From Bordetella parapertussis (lineage in GTDB: Bacteria > Pseudomonadota > Gammaproteobacteria > Burkholderiales > Burkholderiaceae_B), in contig CAMCWG010000131.1 in assembly GCA_945882005.1 (NCBI GenBank), positions 1-7,939 on the forward strand: 7,939 nucleotides of DNA, written 5' to 3'. The position numbers and the translations under genes were made by a program. Positions 1-7,142 of this stretch are shown here, piece by piece. The notes under the pieces were generated by a model. That model saw nothing but the letters and a program-made list of their open reading frames with translations, was not told the origin of the DNA and did not search any database. Each line of letters opens with the position of its first letter. Position 1 is the first letter of the stretch.

Positions 1-1
1 C

Positions 2-1501
2 CGTCTGATCGCGTCTTTAGACGACAGCGAGACGGGCGTCGAAATGCGGCAACTGCTTGATACGATCGTATCCTTGTCAGATAAGGTCACGCTCGAGACA
101 ACGGGCAACGATGCACGCAAGCCGTCCTTTGTGGTGGCGCCTGTCGGTACGGATCATGGCGTACGTTTTGCCGGCTTACCACTTGGACATGAGTTCACCT
201 CTCTTGTGCTCGCCTTGTTATGGACAGGCGGCCATCCACCAAAAGTGGAACAAGACGTCATCGATGCAATCAAGGCGCTTGAGGGAGACTTCAACTTCGA
301 AGTCTATATGTCCTTGAGTTGCCACAACTGCCCAGATGTTGTGCAGGCCTTGTCTTTGATGGCGATTATGAATCACAAAATCAAGACCGTTGTGATTGAG
401 GGTGGCGCATTCCAGAAGGAAGTAACTGATCGCGAAATCATGGCCGTACCAATGGTGTTCTTAAACGGTAAGGTGTTTGGTTCCGGTCGTATGAGTGTCG
501 AAGAGATTGTTGCCAAGCTCGACACAAACTCGGCTGAGCGCGAGGCCGCAAAGCTGAACGCAAAAGATGCCTACGATATGTTGATCGTTGGTGGTGGACC
601 CGCAGGAGCCGCTGCTGCAGTCTATGCTGCCCGCAAAGGGATTCGAGTGGGTGTTGCTGCAGAGCGTTTTGGTGGTCAGACCAATGACACGATGGCAATC
701 GAGAACTACATCTCAGTCTTAGAGACGGATGGCCCAAAATTTGCTGCAGCTTTGGAGCAACAAGTGCGACACTACGAAGTCGACATCATGAACTTGCAGC
801 GTGCAACCAAGGTTGTTCCTGCTTCCGCCTCTGGCGGCTTAGTGACTGTAGAGATGGAAAACGGTGGCGCACTGCGTGCGCGCTCAGTGATCTTGTCGAC
901 TGGTGCGCGCTGGCGCAATGTCAATGTACCTGGCGAGCAAGAGTACAAAAATAAAGGGGTCGCCTATTGCCCACACTGCGATGGTCCTTTGTTTAAAGGC
1001 AAGCGCACAGCAGTGATTGGTGGAGGTAACTCAGGTATTGAGGCTGCCATCGATTTGGCTGGAATCGTCGAGCACGTCACGGTGATTGAGTTTGCAGATC
1101 AGCTTAAGGCCGACGCCGTGTTGGTGAACAAGCTCAATAGTTTGCCTAATGTAACCGTGCACACCAATGCCCAAACAATGGAAATCACCGGTGACGGAAG
1201 CGTTGTGAACGGGATTCGTTTCAAAGAGCGCACGACGGGTGTTGAGCAGCATGTGGCACTTGCTGGCGTGTTCGTGCAGATCGGATTGGTGCCCAATACT
1301 GAGTTCTTGAAAGAAACCATTGAGCTCAGTAAGTTCGGTGAGATCGTCGTAGACGCGAAGGGCCACACCAACTTGCCAGGTGTGTTTGCGGCAGGCGACT
1401 GCACCACAGTACCTTACAAGCAGATCGTCATCGCGGCAGGCGAGGGTGCTAAAGCAGCCCTCAGCGCCTTCGATTATTTAATCCGTATGCCTGCAGCTTA
1501 A
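2..1501 (+). CDS. ahpF: Alkyl hydroperoxide reductase subunit F (AhpF), 5' end outside the window
   Basis: NADH-dependent flavoprotein disulfide reductase that re-reduces the peroxiredoxin AhpC in the cytoplasm, supporting removal of H2O2 and organic peroxides. The reading frame is open to the left edge. The residues before the first in-window Met (position 44), [14 protein letters not shown], match the E. coli AhpF N-terminal region, so that Met is internal and about 22 codons are missing; full length would be near the usual 521 residues. Numbering from Met44, I see the N-terminal double-thioredoxin-fold domain with its CHNC redox centre (93-96), the FAD-binding GGGPAG (183-188), the CPHC active-site disulfide (309-312), the NADH-binding GGGNSG (326-331) and the C-terminal FAD motif [16 protein letters not shown] (446-461). 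All catalytic cysteines are present. The partner ahpC is expected upstream but cannot be seen. The TAA stop abuts the stop of the opposing gene. Confidence 0.97.
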   Translation, partial: RLIASLDDSETGVEMRQLLDTIVSLSDKVTLETTGNDARKPSFVVAPVGTDHGVRFAGLPLGHEFTSLVLALLWTGGHPPKVEQDVIDAIKALEGDFNFEVYMSLSCHNCPDVVQALSLMAIMNHKIKTVVIEGGAFQKEVTDREIMAVPMVFLNGKVFGSGRMSVEEIVAKLDTNSAEREAAKLNAKDAYDMLIVGGGPAGAAAAVYAARKGIRVGVAAERFGGQTNDTMAIENYISVLETDGPKFAAALEQQVRHYEVDIMNLQRATKVVPASASGGLVTVEMENGGALRARSVILSTGARWRNVNVPGEQEYKNKGVAYCPHCDGPLFKGKRTAVIGGGNSGIEAAIDLAGIVEHVTVIEFADQLKADAVLVNKLNSLPNVTVHTNAQTMEITGDGSVVNGIRFKERTTGVEQHVALAGVFVQIGLVPNTEFLKETIELSKFGEIVVDAKGHTNLPGVFAAGDCTTVPYKQIVIAAGEGAKAALSAFDYLIRMPAA

Positions 1502-2479
1502 CTAGACGGGCATCTTCAGCACGATCTTGCCGACGTGCTTGTTGGTTTCCATCATTTCCTTTGCCTGCGCGAGCTGGTCAAAGGGGAAAGCTTGGTCTAC
1601 CAGCGGTTTGATGCGGCCATCCGCAATCGCTGGTAGCACCTCTGCTTTGAACTCTGGCAAGAATTCTGCCCGCTGTGCTGCCGAGCGTAGTTTGTTTGAT
1701 ACACCAAACAGGCGTAAGCGTTTGGCATGTAAGGCCAGCAAGTCGAGCTCAGCAGACAGTACACCATCCACATAACCGACCATGGCAAAGCGTGCTTCGA
1801 ACGCCATGCAACGGATGCTTTCTGCAAACACTGAGCCACCGACGGTATCAACCACTAGGTTCGCACCTTTGCCGTCCGTCGCTTTCATGACCGCGTCTTC
1901 GAAACCCGATCCTCTCAAACACAGAGGCACGTCGAGGCCATACTCTTTCAGACGGGCAAGTTTTTCGGGTGACCCCGACGTGCCGATGACCTTCGCTCCC
2001 ATCGCTTTACCCATTTGTAGTGCAGCTACGCCGACCCCCGACGACACGCCGTGGATGAGCAGCCACTCATTAGGTAACAGCTTACCTTGCAAGGAGAGCA
2101 TGTCATGCACAACGAGAAACGTGAGCGGAACGCTTGCAGCCTGTTCAAAACTTAACGAGTCAGGGATATGCATGACTTCAACGCTATCCATGGTTGCGTA
2201 CTCGGCGAAGGCGCCGCGGCAACGACCCATTACCTTGTCGCCCACCTTGAAACCCTTAACATCGCCCCCAATGGCGGCGATCACGCCTGCACCTTCCATA
2301 CCAATGGCGCTGGCCTGACCGCCTTTGTGCAAGCCGTGTCCAATCACAAATTCACCACGATTCAAGCTCGCCGCATGTAGACGCAGAAGGATTTGATTGG
2401 CGGCCGGTGTGGGGCGCTCGATATCGCGTTGCTCGAGTACCGTCTTGTTATCAACCGTTTGCATCCAATATGACAGCAT
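1502..2479 (-). CDS. Zinc-free medium-chain dehydrogenase/reductase, quinone oxidoreductase type
   Basis: A 325-residue NAD(P)H-dependent oxidoreductase of the MDR superfamily, probably cytoplasmic, reducing a quinone or an activated C=C/carbonyl compound; the substrate cannot be read from sequence. Visible parts are the GroES-like N-terminal domain with SLNRGE (38-43) and GMEGAG (60-65), the PLTFLVVHDML segment (118-128) typical of this subgroup, and the Rossmann nucleotide loop HGVSSGVGVAALQ (143-155). The C-terminal KHVGKIVL is family-typical. The structural-zinc Cys cluster and catalytic zinc ligands are absent, which points to the quinone oxidoreductase branch rather than an alcohol dehydrogenase. 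I chose the ATG at 2479 because GAGG precedes it by 9 nt; an upstream in-frame TTG at 2521 adds 14 residues with no family character. The gene lies 48 nt downstream of the MFS exporter gene, so co-transcription is likely. Confidence 0.88.
   Translation of the reverse strand: MLSYWMQTVDNKTVLEQRDIERPTPAANQILLRLHAASLNRGEFVIGHGLHKGGQASAIGMEGAGVIAAIGGDVKGFKVGDKVMGRCRGAFAEYATMDSVEVMHIPDSLSFEQAASVPLTFLVVHDMLSLQGKLLPNEWLLIHGVSSGVGVAALQMGKAMGAKVIGTSGSPEKLARLKEYGLDVPLCLRGSGFEDAVMKATDGKGANLVVDTVGGSVFAESIRCMAFEARFAMVGYVDGVLSAELDLLALHAKRLRLFGVSNKLRSAAQRAEFLPEFKAEVLPAIADGRIKPLVDQAFPFDQLAQAKEMMETNKHVGKIVLKMPV
1518..1539 (+). terminator. Possible hairpin after ahpF, inside the convergent gene's 3' end
   Basis: AGCACG (1518-1523) and CGTGCT (1534-1539) form a perfect 6-bp inverted repeat with a 10-nt loop, starting 17 nt after the ahpF stop. 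No clear T run follows, only a loosely T-rich stretch. The same bases encode the conserved HVGKIVL end of the opposing dehydrogenase, so the repeat may be a by-product of codon choice. It is the only hairpin I found near the ahpF end, where there is no intergenic space. Confidence 0.22.
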
Positions 2480-2488
2480 GTTTCTTGA

Positions 2489-2492
2489 CCTC
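2489..2492 (-). promoter_or_regulatory. Ribosome binding site deciding the dehydrogenase start
   Basis: On the minus strand GAGG lies 9 nt before the ATG at 2479. This supports that start over the in-frame TTG at 2521. Confidence 0.65.
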
Positions 2493-2527
2493 AAGTGTTT
2501 TGTTTGGGGAACAGCATACAACTAGAA

Positions 2528-3784
2528 TCACTTTAGTTGGCGCAGGATGGGGGCTCGGCTAATGATCAGGATCATTAGAAGTAGTGCACAACAGGCATAG
2601 CCGGCCATAGCCGTCGCTACTCCGAAGTTTTCCGCGATCGCACCGGCTAGGAAATTTCCGAAGGGCAGGCTGATGACGACCCCTGTGCGTAAACCCATGA
2701 TGCGTCCGCGCATCGAGGCTTCGGTATTGCTTAGGATGAGGGTGGCGATCAGCGTCCAGCTAATTGCTTGGGCGATACCCGCTACAAAAACGATCACTAA
2801 AGAAAGATAAAACCAGCTAGATAGAGACAGTAGAAAAATAGCAATCGGCCACAATAGGCCACCTAGTATGACCAATCGGCCTCTGCGGCTGTAGTTGCCT
2901 AGAGAAACCACCCACAGCCCGGCGACCATTGCACCCACTCCTGCCATGGACGTCAGCATGCCATACCCCGTTGGACCCGTGTCGAGCACATAGCGGGCGA
3001 GTAAGGGTAAAAAAGAATAGCGGTACGGTGCCACAAAAAAATTCAGCATTAAGGCGATCAGTAACAACATAAATACTGCCTGATTGCCCCACGCGTATTT
3101 AAAGCCATCAAGCAAGCTTGTGAGAGGCGAGATAGAGCTCACCTTGCTCTCTGCTGTCGTCGCGTTTGATGTAATAGCTTGCGTAGGCGCCGCGTTCTTT
3201 AGCCGCAATAAAGCGAATAAATCGAAGATGTAAATCACTGCGATGAGTGTGTACGCACCGCTGATGCCGAAGCTTGGGATCAGTAAGCCGCCAAGTGCTG
3301 GGCCGATGATGACTGTCGTCTCAGTCGCGACGGCGTTTAAGGCGACTGCGTTTGTGAGGTTCTTCTGCCCAACTAGATCTGGAATAAAGGCTTGCCGTGT
3401 GGGGTGATCAAGCGCCCAGGTCAGACTACTGACTAAGGACAGCGCAATAAGATAGCCAATTGCCATGTGATCTGTCAGAAGCAGGCCCAACATCGTCATC
3501 GCAATCGCGCCGCTTACGACCGACGCCAGAATTAATAGCTTGTAGCGATTCAGCCGATCTGCTGCCACACCCATGAGCGGAGCAAATAGATAGCCGGCCA
3601 TCTTGCAACCCGACACAATGCCTACCATCAATGCAGAGTTAGTTAGTTCTAGCGTTAGCCAACCAACCACGACAAGGTCCGCCCACCGGGCCGTAGATGA
3701 AAGCAGGGTAGCCGTCCAGAGCATACGAAAGCCTGGATGACGCAGGGCGCTTGCTTGTTTGATCTCAGTCCAGCGGCTAGTCAT
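2528..3784 (-). CDS. MFS transporter, EntS/MFS_3-like exporter
   Basis: A 418-residue inner-membrane protein of the major facilitator superfamily, with about twelve hydrophobic segments and a longer polar stretch around residues 196-225 as the central cytoplasmic loop. The N-terminal ALRHPGFRMLWTA is typical of the MFS_3/enterobactin-exporter-like branch. GVAADRLNRYK (72-82) is the MFS motif A in loop 2-3, and ALDHPTRQAFIPDLV (124-138) is the conserved segment of this branch. Members are usually proton-driven drug, siderophore or metabolite exporters; the substrate here is unknown. The start at 3784 is supported by the N-terminal motif rather than by a Shine-Dalgarno, since none is evident. 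It is the first gene of a probable two-gene unit with the downstream oxidoreductase, which might act on the same compound (inference). It diverges from the GST gene. Confidence 0.88.
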   Translation of the reverse strand: MTSRWTEIKQASALRHPGFRMLWTATLLSSTARWADLVVVGWLTLELTNSALMVGIVSGCKMAGYLFAPLMGVAADRLNRYKLLILASVVSGAIAMTMLGLLLTDHMAIGYLIALSLVSSLTWALDHPTRQAFIPDLVGQKNLTNAVALNAVATETTVIIGPALGGLLIPSFGISGAYTLIAVIYIFDLFALLRLKNAAPTQAITSNATTAESKVSSISPLTSLLDGFKYAWGNQAVFMLLLIALMLNFFVAPYRYSFLPLLARYVLDTGPTGYGMLTSMAGVGAMVAGLWVVSLGNYSRRGRLVILGGLLWPIAIFLLSLSSWFYLSLVIVFVAGIAQAISWTLIATLILSNTEASMRGRIMGLRTGVVISLPFGNFLAGAIAENFGVATAMAGYACCALLLMILIISRAPILRQLK

Positions 3785-3876
3785 GGATGTGCATTGTTTG
3801 AGTCGGTATTCATCTGGCCGATTTTCGGCTAAATTGCGTTGACTTGTATCTTTAATGAACTAAACGGACCATCATT
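3785..3876. promoter_or_regulatory. Divergent intergenic region between MFS exporter and GST genes
   Basis: This 92-bp region must carry both promoters. It holds an interrupted palindrome GCCGA-TTT-TCGGC (3817-3829), which is a plausible regulator site or small hairpin. On the plus strand TTGACT (3839-3844) resembles a -35 box, and TAAACG at 3861-3866 is a poor -10 at 16-nt spacing that would leave almost no leader before the GST ATG. CGGA at 3865-3868 is a weak Shine-Dalgarno 8 nt from that ATG. I could not identify a convincing promoter for the exporter. Confidence 0.35.
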
Positions 3877-4500
3877 ATGAAGCCACGTTTCTACTTTGCC
3901 CCTAAAACCTGCGCACTCGCAACACATATTGTTCTCGAGCATAGTGGCGTGGACTACGAGGGTATTAAGCTAGATTTTCGTGAGAATCAGCAAAGGACCA
4001 AAGAATACCTCGCGGTGAACCCCAAGGGTAGGGTGCCGGCTTTAGTGACGGACCGCGGCGTCATCACTGAGACGCCTGCACTTCTTCTGTATTTGGCCCA
4101 AACGTACCCCGAAGCCAAATTAGCGCCTCTGGATGACCCCTTCGCACTTGCCGAGATGCAGGCTGCGAATAGTTGGTTTTGTTCCACAGTGCATGTGGTG
4201 CATGCCCACGGGCCGCGCGGCTCCCGCTGGTCTGATGATGCTGCTGCTCAGCAGTCGATGAAAGCCAAGGTCCCGCAAAACATGAGTGAGTGTTTTGCTT
4301 GGGTCGAAAGCGAACTGTTGCGTGGTCCGTGGCTGATGGGCGACAACTTTACAGTTGCTGATCCCTACCTCTTTACAATGTCGAGCTGGCTAGCCTCGGA
4401 CGGCGTCGATATGGCTAAGTTTCCTCGGGTAGCAGAGCACTATAAGCGTATGTTAGAGATGCCTGCTGTACGCAAGGTAATGCCCCTGCACGGGATGTAA
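3877..4500 (+). CDS. Beta-class glutathione S-transferase
   Basis: A 207-residue cytoplasmic GST, near the 201 residues of E. coli GstA. The N-terminal thioredoxin-fold domain (about 1-80) has YFAPKTCALATHIVLEHSG, where Cys12 aligns with the beta-class Cys10. NPKGRVPAL (48-56) carries the cis-proline (Pro54) and TETPALLLYLA (64-74) is the glutathione gamma-glutamyl binding segment. In the all-helical C-terminal domain, His106 sits where beta-class enzymes have a conserved His, and DNFTVADPYLFTMSSW (156-171) is the N-capping box and hydrophobic staple. The role is glutathione conjugation or thiol-disulfide chemistry on electrophiles; the substrate is unknown. It diverges from the MFS exporter gene and converges on the hydroxyacid dehydrogenase gene with a 24-bp gap. 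The start has only a weak CGGA ribosome site, but the family alignment begins at this Met. Confidence 0.92.
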   Translation: MKPRFYFAPKTCALATHIVLEHSGVDYEGIKLDFRENQQRTKEYLAVNPKGRVPALVTDRGVITETPALLLYLAQTYPEAKLAPLDDPFALAEMQAANSWFCSTVHVVHAHGPRGSRWSDDAAAQQSMKAKVPQNMSECFAWVESELLRGPWLMGDNFTVADPYLFTMSSWLASDGVDMAKFPRVAEHYKRMLEMPAVRKVMPLHGM

Positions 4501-4507
4501 TGCCAAT

Positions 4508-4524
4508 GGCGGTACTCCACCGCC
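4508..4524. terminator. Intergenic hairpin between convergent genes, probable bidirectional terminator
   Basis: GGCGGT (4508-4513) and ACCGCC (4519-4524) form a perfect GC-rich 6-bp stem with a 5-nt loop. The hairpin fills most of the 24-bp gap between the GST stop and the opposing dehydrogenase stop. Symmetry lets it act from both sides, but neither flank has a proper T tract, so intrinsic termination may be inefficient. Confidence 0.5.
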
Positions 4525-5403
4525 TTACTTGCGCTGACTGATAATCGTCACGAGCTCTGGCAACAGTTTTTGCGGATCTGCCTCTTGACTGGCTTGTTCT
4601 AGCGTCTGCTTGACCGATCCTGCAATAGTTCTATCGCTGCCAATGTCCTGAGCCATTTGATTGTAGTAGCTGAGATCTTTGAGCGAATTCGCAATGCTAA
4701 AGCGCATGCTCGACGTGTCTTGGTTAACAAGATATGGTTTCAGGCGTTCGAGGGGTGCGCCCCAACCGCCGCCCATCGCCAACACGTCGACAAATGTTTG
4801 TGCAGGGATGCCTGCAGCATTAGCGCAAGCGGCCGCTTCTGCCATCAACGCAACTGAGCCCAGCGAAACAAAATTGTGCAGTAATTTCATACGATGGCCT
4901 GCGCCGATCGGTCCGGCGTGCACAATGTTTTCAGCGAAACAGGCGAGTAGAGGTCGGCATTGTTCAAATAGAGCAGGGTCTGCACCTACGAGTAGGTTTA
5001 GGCGACCCTCGGCTGCCTCCTTTGGGGTACGCGTCATGGGGGCGTCTAAAAACAAGCCGCCTTTGGCTATGACCATTGCTGACACGCGATCTGTCGAGGT
5101 GGGAATGGCTGTTGAGCAGTCGATGACCACTGTGCCAGGCTTGAGGCCCTTGAGAACGCCATTCTCACCTAGAAGAGCATCTTCGACTTGAGGCGTGCCG
5201 GTCACACAAAGGATAATCACTTCTGATGCCGCGGCAAGCGCCTCGGGAGTGGAGGCGGTCGCTGCGCCACCTGCAACTAGATGGGTCAAAGGCTGATTGC
5301 CCGGGTGCTCAAGCAACGTTAACGTGTAGCCGTGCTTGAGTAAATTGGTCGCAATGCCGTGCCCCATCATGCCGATACCGATCATTCCAATTTTTTTCAT
5401 CAT
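4525..5403 (-). CDS. NAD(P)-dependent beta-hydroxyacid dehydrogenase (3-hydroxyisobutyrate dehydrogenase family)
   Basis: A 292-residue cytoplasmic dehydrogenase of the family that includes 3-hydroxyisobutyrate dehydrogenase, tartronate semialdehyde reductase and glyoxylate/succinic semialdehyde reductases. The N-terminal Rossmann fold shows KIGMIGIGMMGHGIATNLL (4-22) with GxGxxG at 9-14. The catalytic lysine is Lys173 in GHRMKLLHN, with Asn177 four residues on, and the later SLKDLSYY segment has Lys242 and Asp243. Two departures from the standard: the substrate motif usually DAPVSGG reads DAPMTRT (120-126), so Thr124 replaces the usual Ser, and the usual NN pair after the lysine is HN (176-177). 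This suggests a divergent subgroup with a different substrate, so I do not name it mmsB or garR. Two adjacent ATGs (5403, 5400) are possible starts; a GAG motif is 4 nt from the first and 7 nt from the second. It diverges from the porin gene. Confidence 0.9.
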   Translation of the reverse strand: MMKKIGMIGIGMMGHGIATNLLKHGYTLTLLEHPGNQPLTHLVAGGAATASTPEALAAASEVIILCVTGTPQVEDALLGENGVLKGLKPGTVVIDCSTAIPTSTDRVSAMVIAKGGLFLDAPMTRTPKEAAEGRLNLLVGADPALFEQCRPLLACFAENIVHAGPIGAGHRMKLLHNFVSLGSVALMAEAAACANAAGIPAQTFVDVLAMGGGWGAPLERLKPYLVNQDTSSMRFSIANSLKDLSYYNQMAQDIGSDRTIAGSVKQTLEQASQEADPQKLLPELVTIISQRK

Positions 5404-5508
5404 TTTGCTCGTTTTGGGTGAAATTCATGAAGGCTATCGTTGCATATTACGATGTCAAATGTAAACTACCATCAAATGTCAGTAGACCATCCCATTCTGT
5501 TGCAAACC
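5404..5508. promoter_or_regulatory. Divergent promoter region between hydroxyacid dehydrogenase and porin
   Basis: The 105-bp gap contains a perfect TTGACA on the minus strand (5453-5458), 16 nt from a weak TAGCCT (5431-5436), a candidate promoter for the dehydrogenase. An inverted repeat ATCGT-8 nt-ACGAT (5436-5440 and 5449-5453) lies essentially in that spacer, as expected for a repressor site. For the porin, TTGCAT (5441-5446) and TAAACT (5462-5467) are weak plus-strand candidates with a short 15-nt spacer. The assignments are inferred by eye. Confidence 0.4.
5455..5479. repeat. 8-bp direct repeat, TCAAATGT twice
   Basis: TCAAATGT occurs at 5455-5462 and again at 5472-5479, 17 bp apart, upstream of the porin gene and beside the inverted repeat at 5436-5453. 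The spacing is within about 1.5 helical turns, so two regulator half-sites are possible. Chance duplication in this AT-rich gap cannot be excluded. Confidence 0.35.
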
Positions 5509-6699
5509 ATGAAGAAAGTACTCGTATTGTTGTCCTTGATGCTCTTTATTGCAGGGGGTGTGCGCGCGGAAAATTCACTGACCCTGTATGGGATTATTGA
5601 CACCGGCCTGCAGTATCTCAACACAAGCGAAAATGTGTCAGATGGGAGGGCAAGAGAAACCTTTTTTGGCATCGCGAATGGCGTGCAAAGTGGCTCGCGT
5701 TTTGGTTTACGTGGCGTCCATGATATGGGCAACGGTAATCAAACGCTGTTTGTCTTAGAAAATGGATTTAATTCGGCGAATGGTCAGTTTGGACAAGGTG
5801 GCTTGTTGTTCGGTCGGCAAGCGACCCTGAGTTACAAAAATATAGATCTTGGACAGCTCGACCTTGGCCGCCAGATCAATTTGGCCAGTAACTACTTGTT
5901 GGCGATTGATCCGTTTGTAGAGGGCTTCGGGCAAGCAAACATTGGTGCGTCGTTCGGTACAGCTAATACTGTTCGCTATAGCAATATGCTGTTGTTTCAG
6001 ACACGGCCCTTGGAGGGGCTAACTTTTGGGATGGGATACTCCTTCGCAACAGAGCTGACCGGAATCTATACGAACAATGGATCGTGCGTCGTAGCGACCT
6101 GCCGTGCGGCCAATGCTGGCTATCAGTTTGAGCCCGGCAATAATCTACGCGCGGTAACGCTGGGAGCGACGTATGCGAAAGGCCCCTTGCTTTTAGTTGC
6201 TGCCTACGATCAGTTGCAAGGCCCAAATAACATACCGGACGGTCCGCCAAAACCTAACCCAACAGCATGGTTAGTGGCAGGTGCCTACAATTTTCAAGTT
6301 GCGAAAGTGTCCGTCGCCTATGGGCAAACTCGCAACGGCGCTTGGGGTGGACAACCTCCGGGAACCGGTGCCACAAACGGCAGCCTGCTTGCGAACACAA
6401 CGCTTGGAGCAGGTGCGATATTTACTCCGGGTACGGCAGCAAACTCATACTTTTTAGGTGCGAATATTCCGGTAACTCCAACCAGTAACGCTCTTGCTTC
6501 GGTCCAGCTTATGCAACCGATTGGCGATAGCGTCTTGCGGCCCGAGTCTGCGACACAAGCGATTTATAGCGTTGGTTACACCTACAACTTTACGCGTCGC
6601 ACAAACTTGTACACGTATGCGTCATATGGAAGCAATTATTCAATGGTGAAGTCTGCGCAGAGTACGGTTGTGGGTGTTGGTGTTCGGCATCAGTTTTAG
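5509..6699 (+). CDS. Gram-negative porin of the Burkholderiales type
   Basis: Outer-membrane diffusion channel, 396 residues from the chosen start, within the usual range for 16-stranded trimeric porins. Residues 1-20 form a signal peptide (MKKVLVLLSLMLFIAGGVRA) with cleavage predicted before ENSLTLYG; SLTLYG (23-28) is the first strand motif of this family. SRFGLRG (63-69) and FGRQATLSY (101-109) are further family-typical strands, and the chain ends in Phe396, the signal for BAM-mediated insertion. The frame is open to a TTG at 5440, but the added residues would precede the signal peptide, so I start at 5509, although no Shine-Dalgarno is visible there. The only cysteines of the mature protein, Cys183 and Cys188, are close together in a Gly/Asn-rich stretch likely to be an external loop. 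It is followed after 23 nt by a small exported protein gene. Confidence 0.92.
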   Translation: MKKVLVLLSLMLFIAGGVRAENSLTLYGIIDTGLQYLNTSENVSDGRARETFFGIANGVQSGSRFGLRGVHDMGNGNQTLFVLENGFNSANGQFGQGGLLFGRQATLSYKNIDLGQLDLGRQINLASNYLLAIDPFVEGFGQANIGASFGTANTVRYSNMLLFQTRPLEGLTFGMGYSFATELTGIYTNNGSCVVATCRAANAGYQFEPGNNLRAVTLGATYAKGPLLLVAAYDQLQGPNNIPDGPPKPNPTAWLVAGAYNFQVAKVSVAYGQTRNGAWGGQPPGTGATNGSLLANTTLGAGAIFTPGTAANSYFLGANIPVTPTSNALASVQLMQPIGDSVLRPESATQAIYSVGYTYNFTRRTNLYTYASYGSNYSMVKSAQSTVVGVGVRHQF

Positions 6700-6722
6700 T
6701 TTGATTTGGAGATTTTCACTTC

Positions 6723-7136
6723 ATGAGACACATCATTAAATCGACCGCTCTTTTTATGCTGTGTCTTGTGGGGAGTGCTCTGTCGGTGAGTGCGCAAGCA
6801 CAGTGGCTCAGCATGCATGAAGACGCAACGCTCACCACCTATACCGAGGGTAGCGAACTCATTCGAATGGATAAGTTCGTAAACGTCGCAGAGATGCTTG
6901 ATTACAAACGAAGGATGCGGAACGAAGAGGGACATGTCTTTCGCTCGGTCGTCATCAAGGCTCAATACAACTGTCCGGATAATCGGGTACGCATCTATAC
7001 AGTTGAGCTGTTTGATGAGCGTATGGCTCAAGGTGAAGTCGTACACATACAAAAAGTTTATGGTCCTTGGAAGGCAATCAATCCGCGGAGCGTGGAACAA
7101 GAGCTCAAAAACTTTGCCTGTACAGGTAAGAAGTAG
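6723..7136 (+). CDS. Small exported protein, surface-adhesin E-like
   Basis: A 137-residue protein with a clear signal peptide (about 1-26, cleavage near SAQA-QW). The mature part has the layout I associate with the surface-adhesin E-like family of betaproteobacteria: an early Trp (28), a variable segment, MLDYKRRM (58-65), FRSVVIKAQYNCPDNRVR (73-90), a VYGPWKAINPRS segment (112-123) and a final Cys near the C terminus. Cys84 and Cys133 are the only mature cysteines and probably form a disulfide in the periplasm or at the surface. The family is named after a Haemophilus adhesin, but the role of most members is unknown, so adhesion should not be assumed. GGAG (6708-6711) lies 11 nt before the ATG. 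It begins 23 nt after the porin stop and is probably co-transcribed with it. An antisense frame across the same region is a shadow. Confidence 0.8.
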   Translation: MRHIIKSTALFMLCLVGSALSVSAQAQWLSMHEDATLTTYTEGSELIRMDKFVNVAEMLDYKRRMRNEEGHVFRSVVIKAQYNCPDNRVRIYTVELFDERMAQGEVVHIQKVYGPWKAINPRSVEQELKNFACTGKK

Positions 7137-7142
7137 GCAGAA

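Noticed and set aside
44..46. ATG at 44 as the start of ahpF
   Set aside because: The 14 codons before it in frame match the conserved AhpF N-terminus, so the true start is outside the window.
1031..1407. Overlapping minus-strand frames within ahpF
   Set aside because: Antisense shadows of a well-conserved coding region.
1782..2318. 178-codon open frame on the plus strand
   Set aside because: Lies fully antisense to the oxidoreductase gene and has low-complexity Pro/Ser/Ala content without recognisable domains; a shadow frame.
2480..2521. N-terminal extension of the oxidoreductase to a TTG at 2521
   Set aside because: The added 14 residues lack family character, and the ATG at 2479 has a GAGG site at good spacing.
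4679..5191. 170-codon open frame on the plus strand
   Set aside because: Antisense to the hydroxyacid dehydrogenase, whose motifs are intact; no domain seen in the frame.
5418..5600. 60-codon frame starting GTG (or ATG at 5427) before and overlapping the porin start
   Set aside because: Overlaps the porin signal-peptide region out of frame and resembles no known protein; a regulatory leader peptide is conceivable but unsupported.
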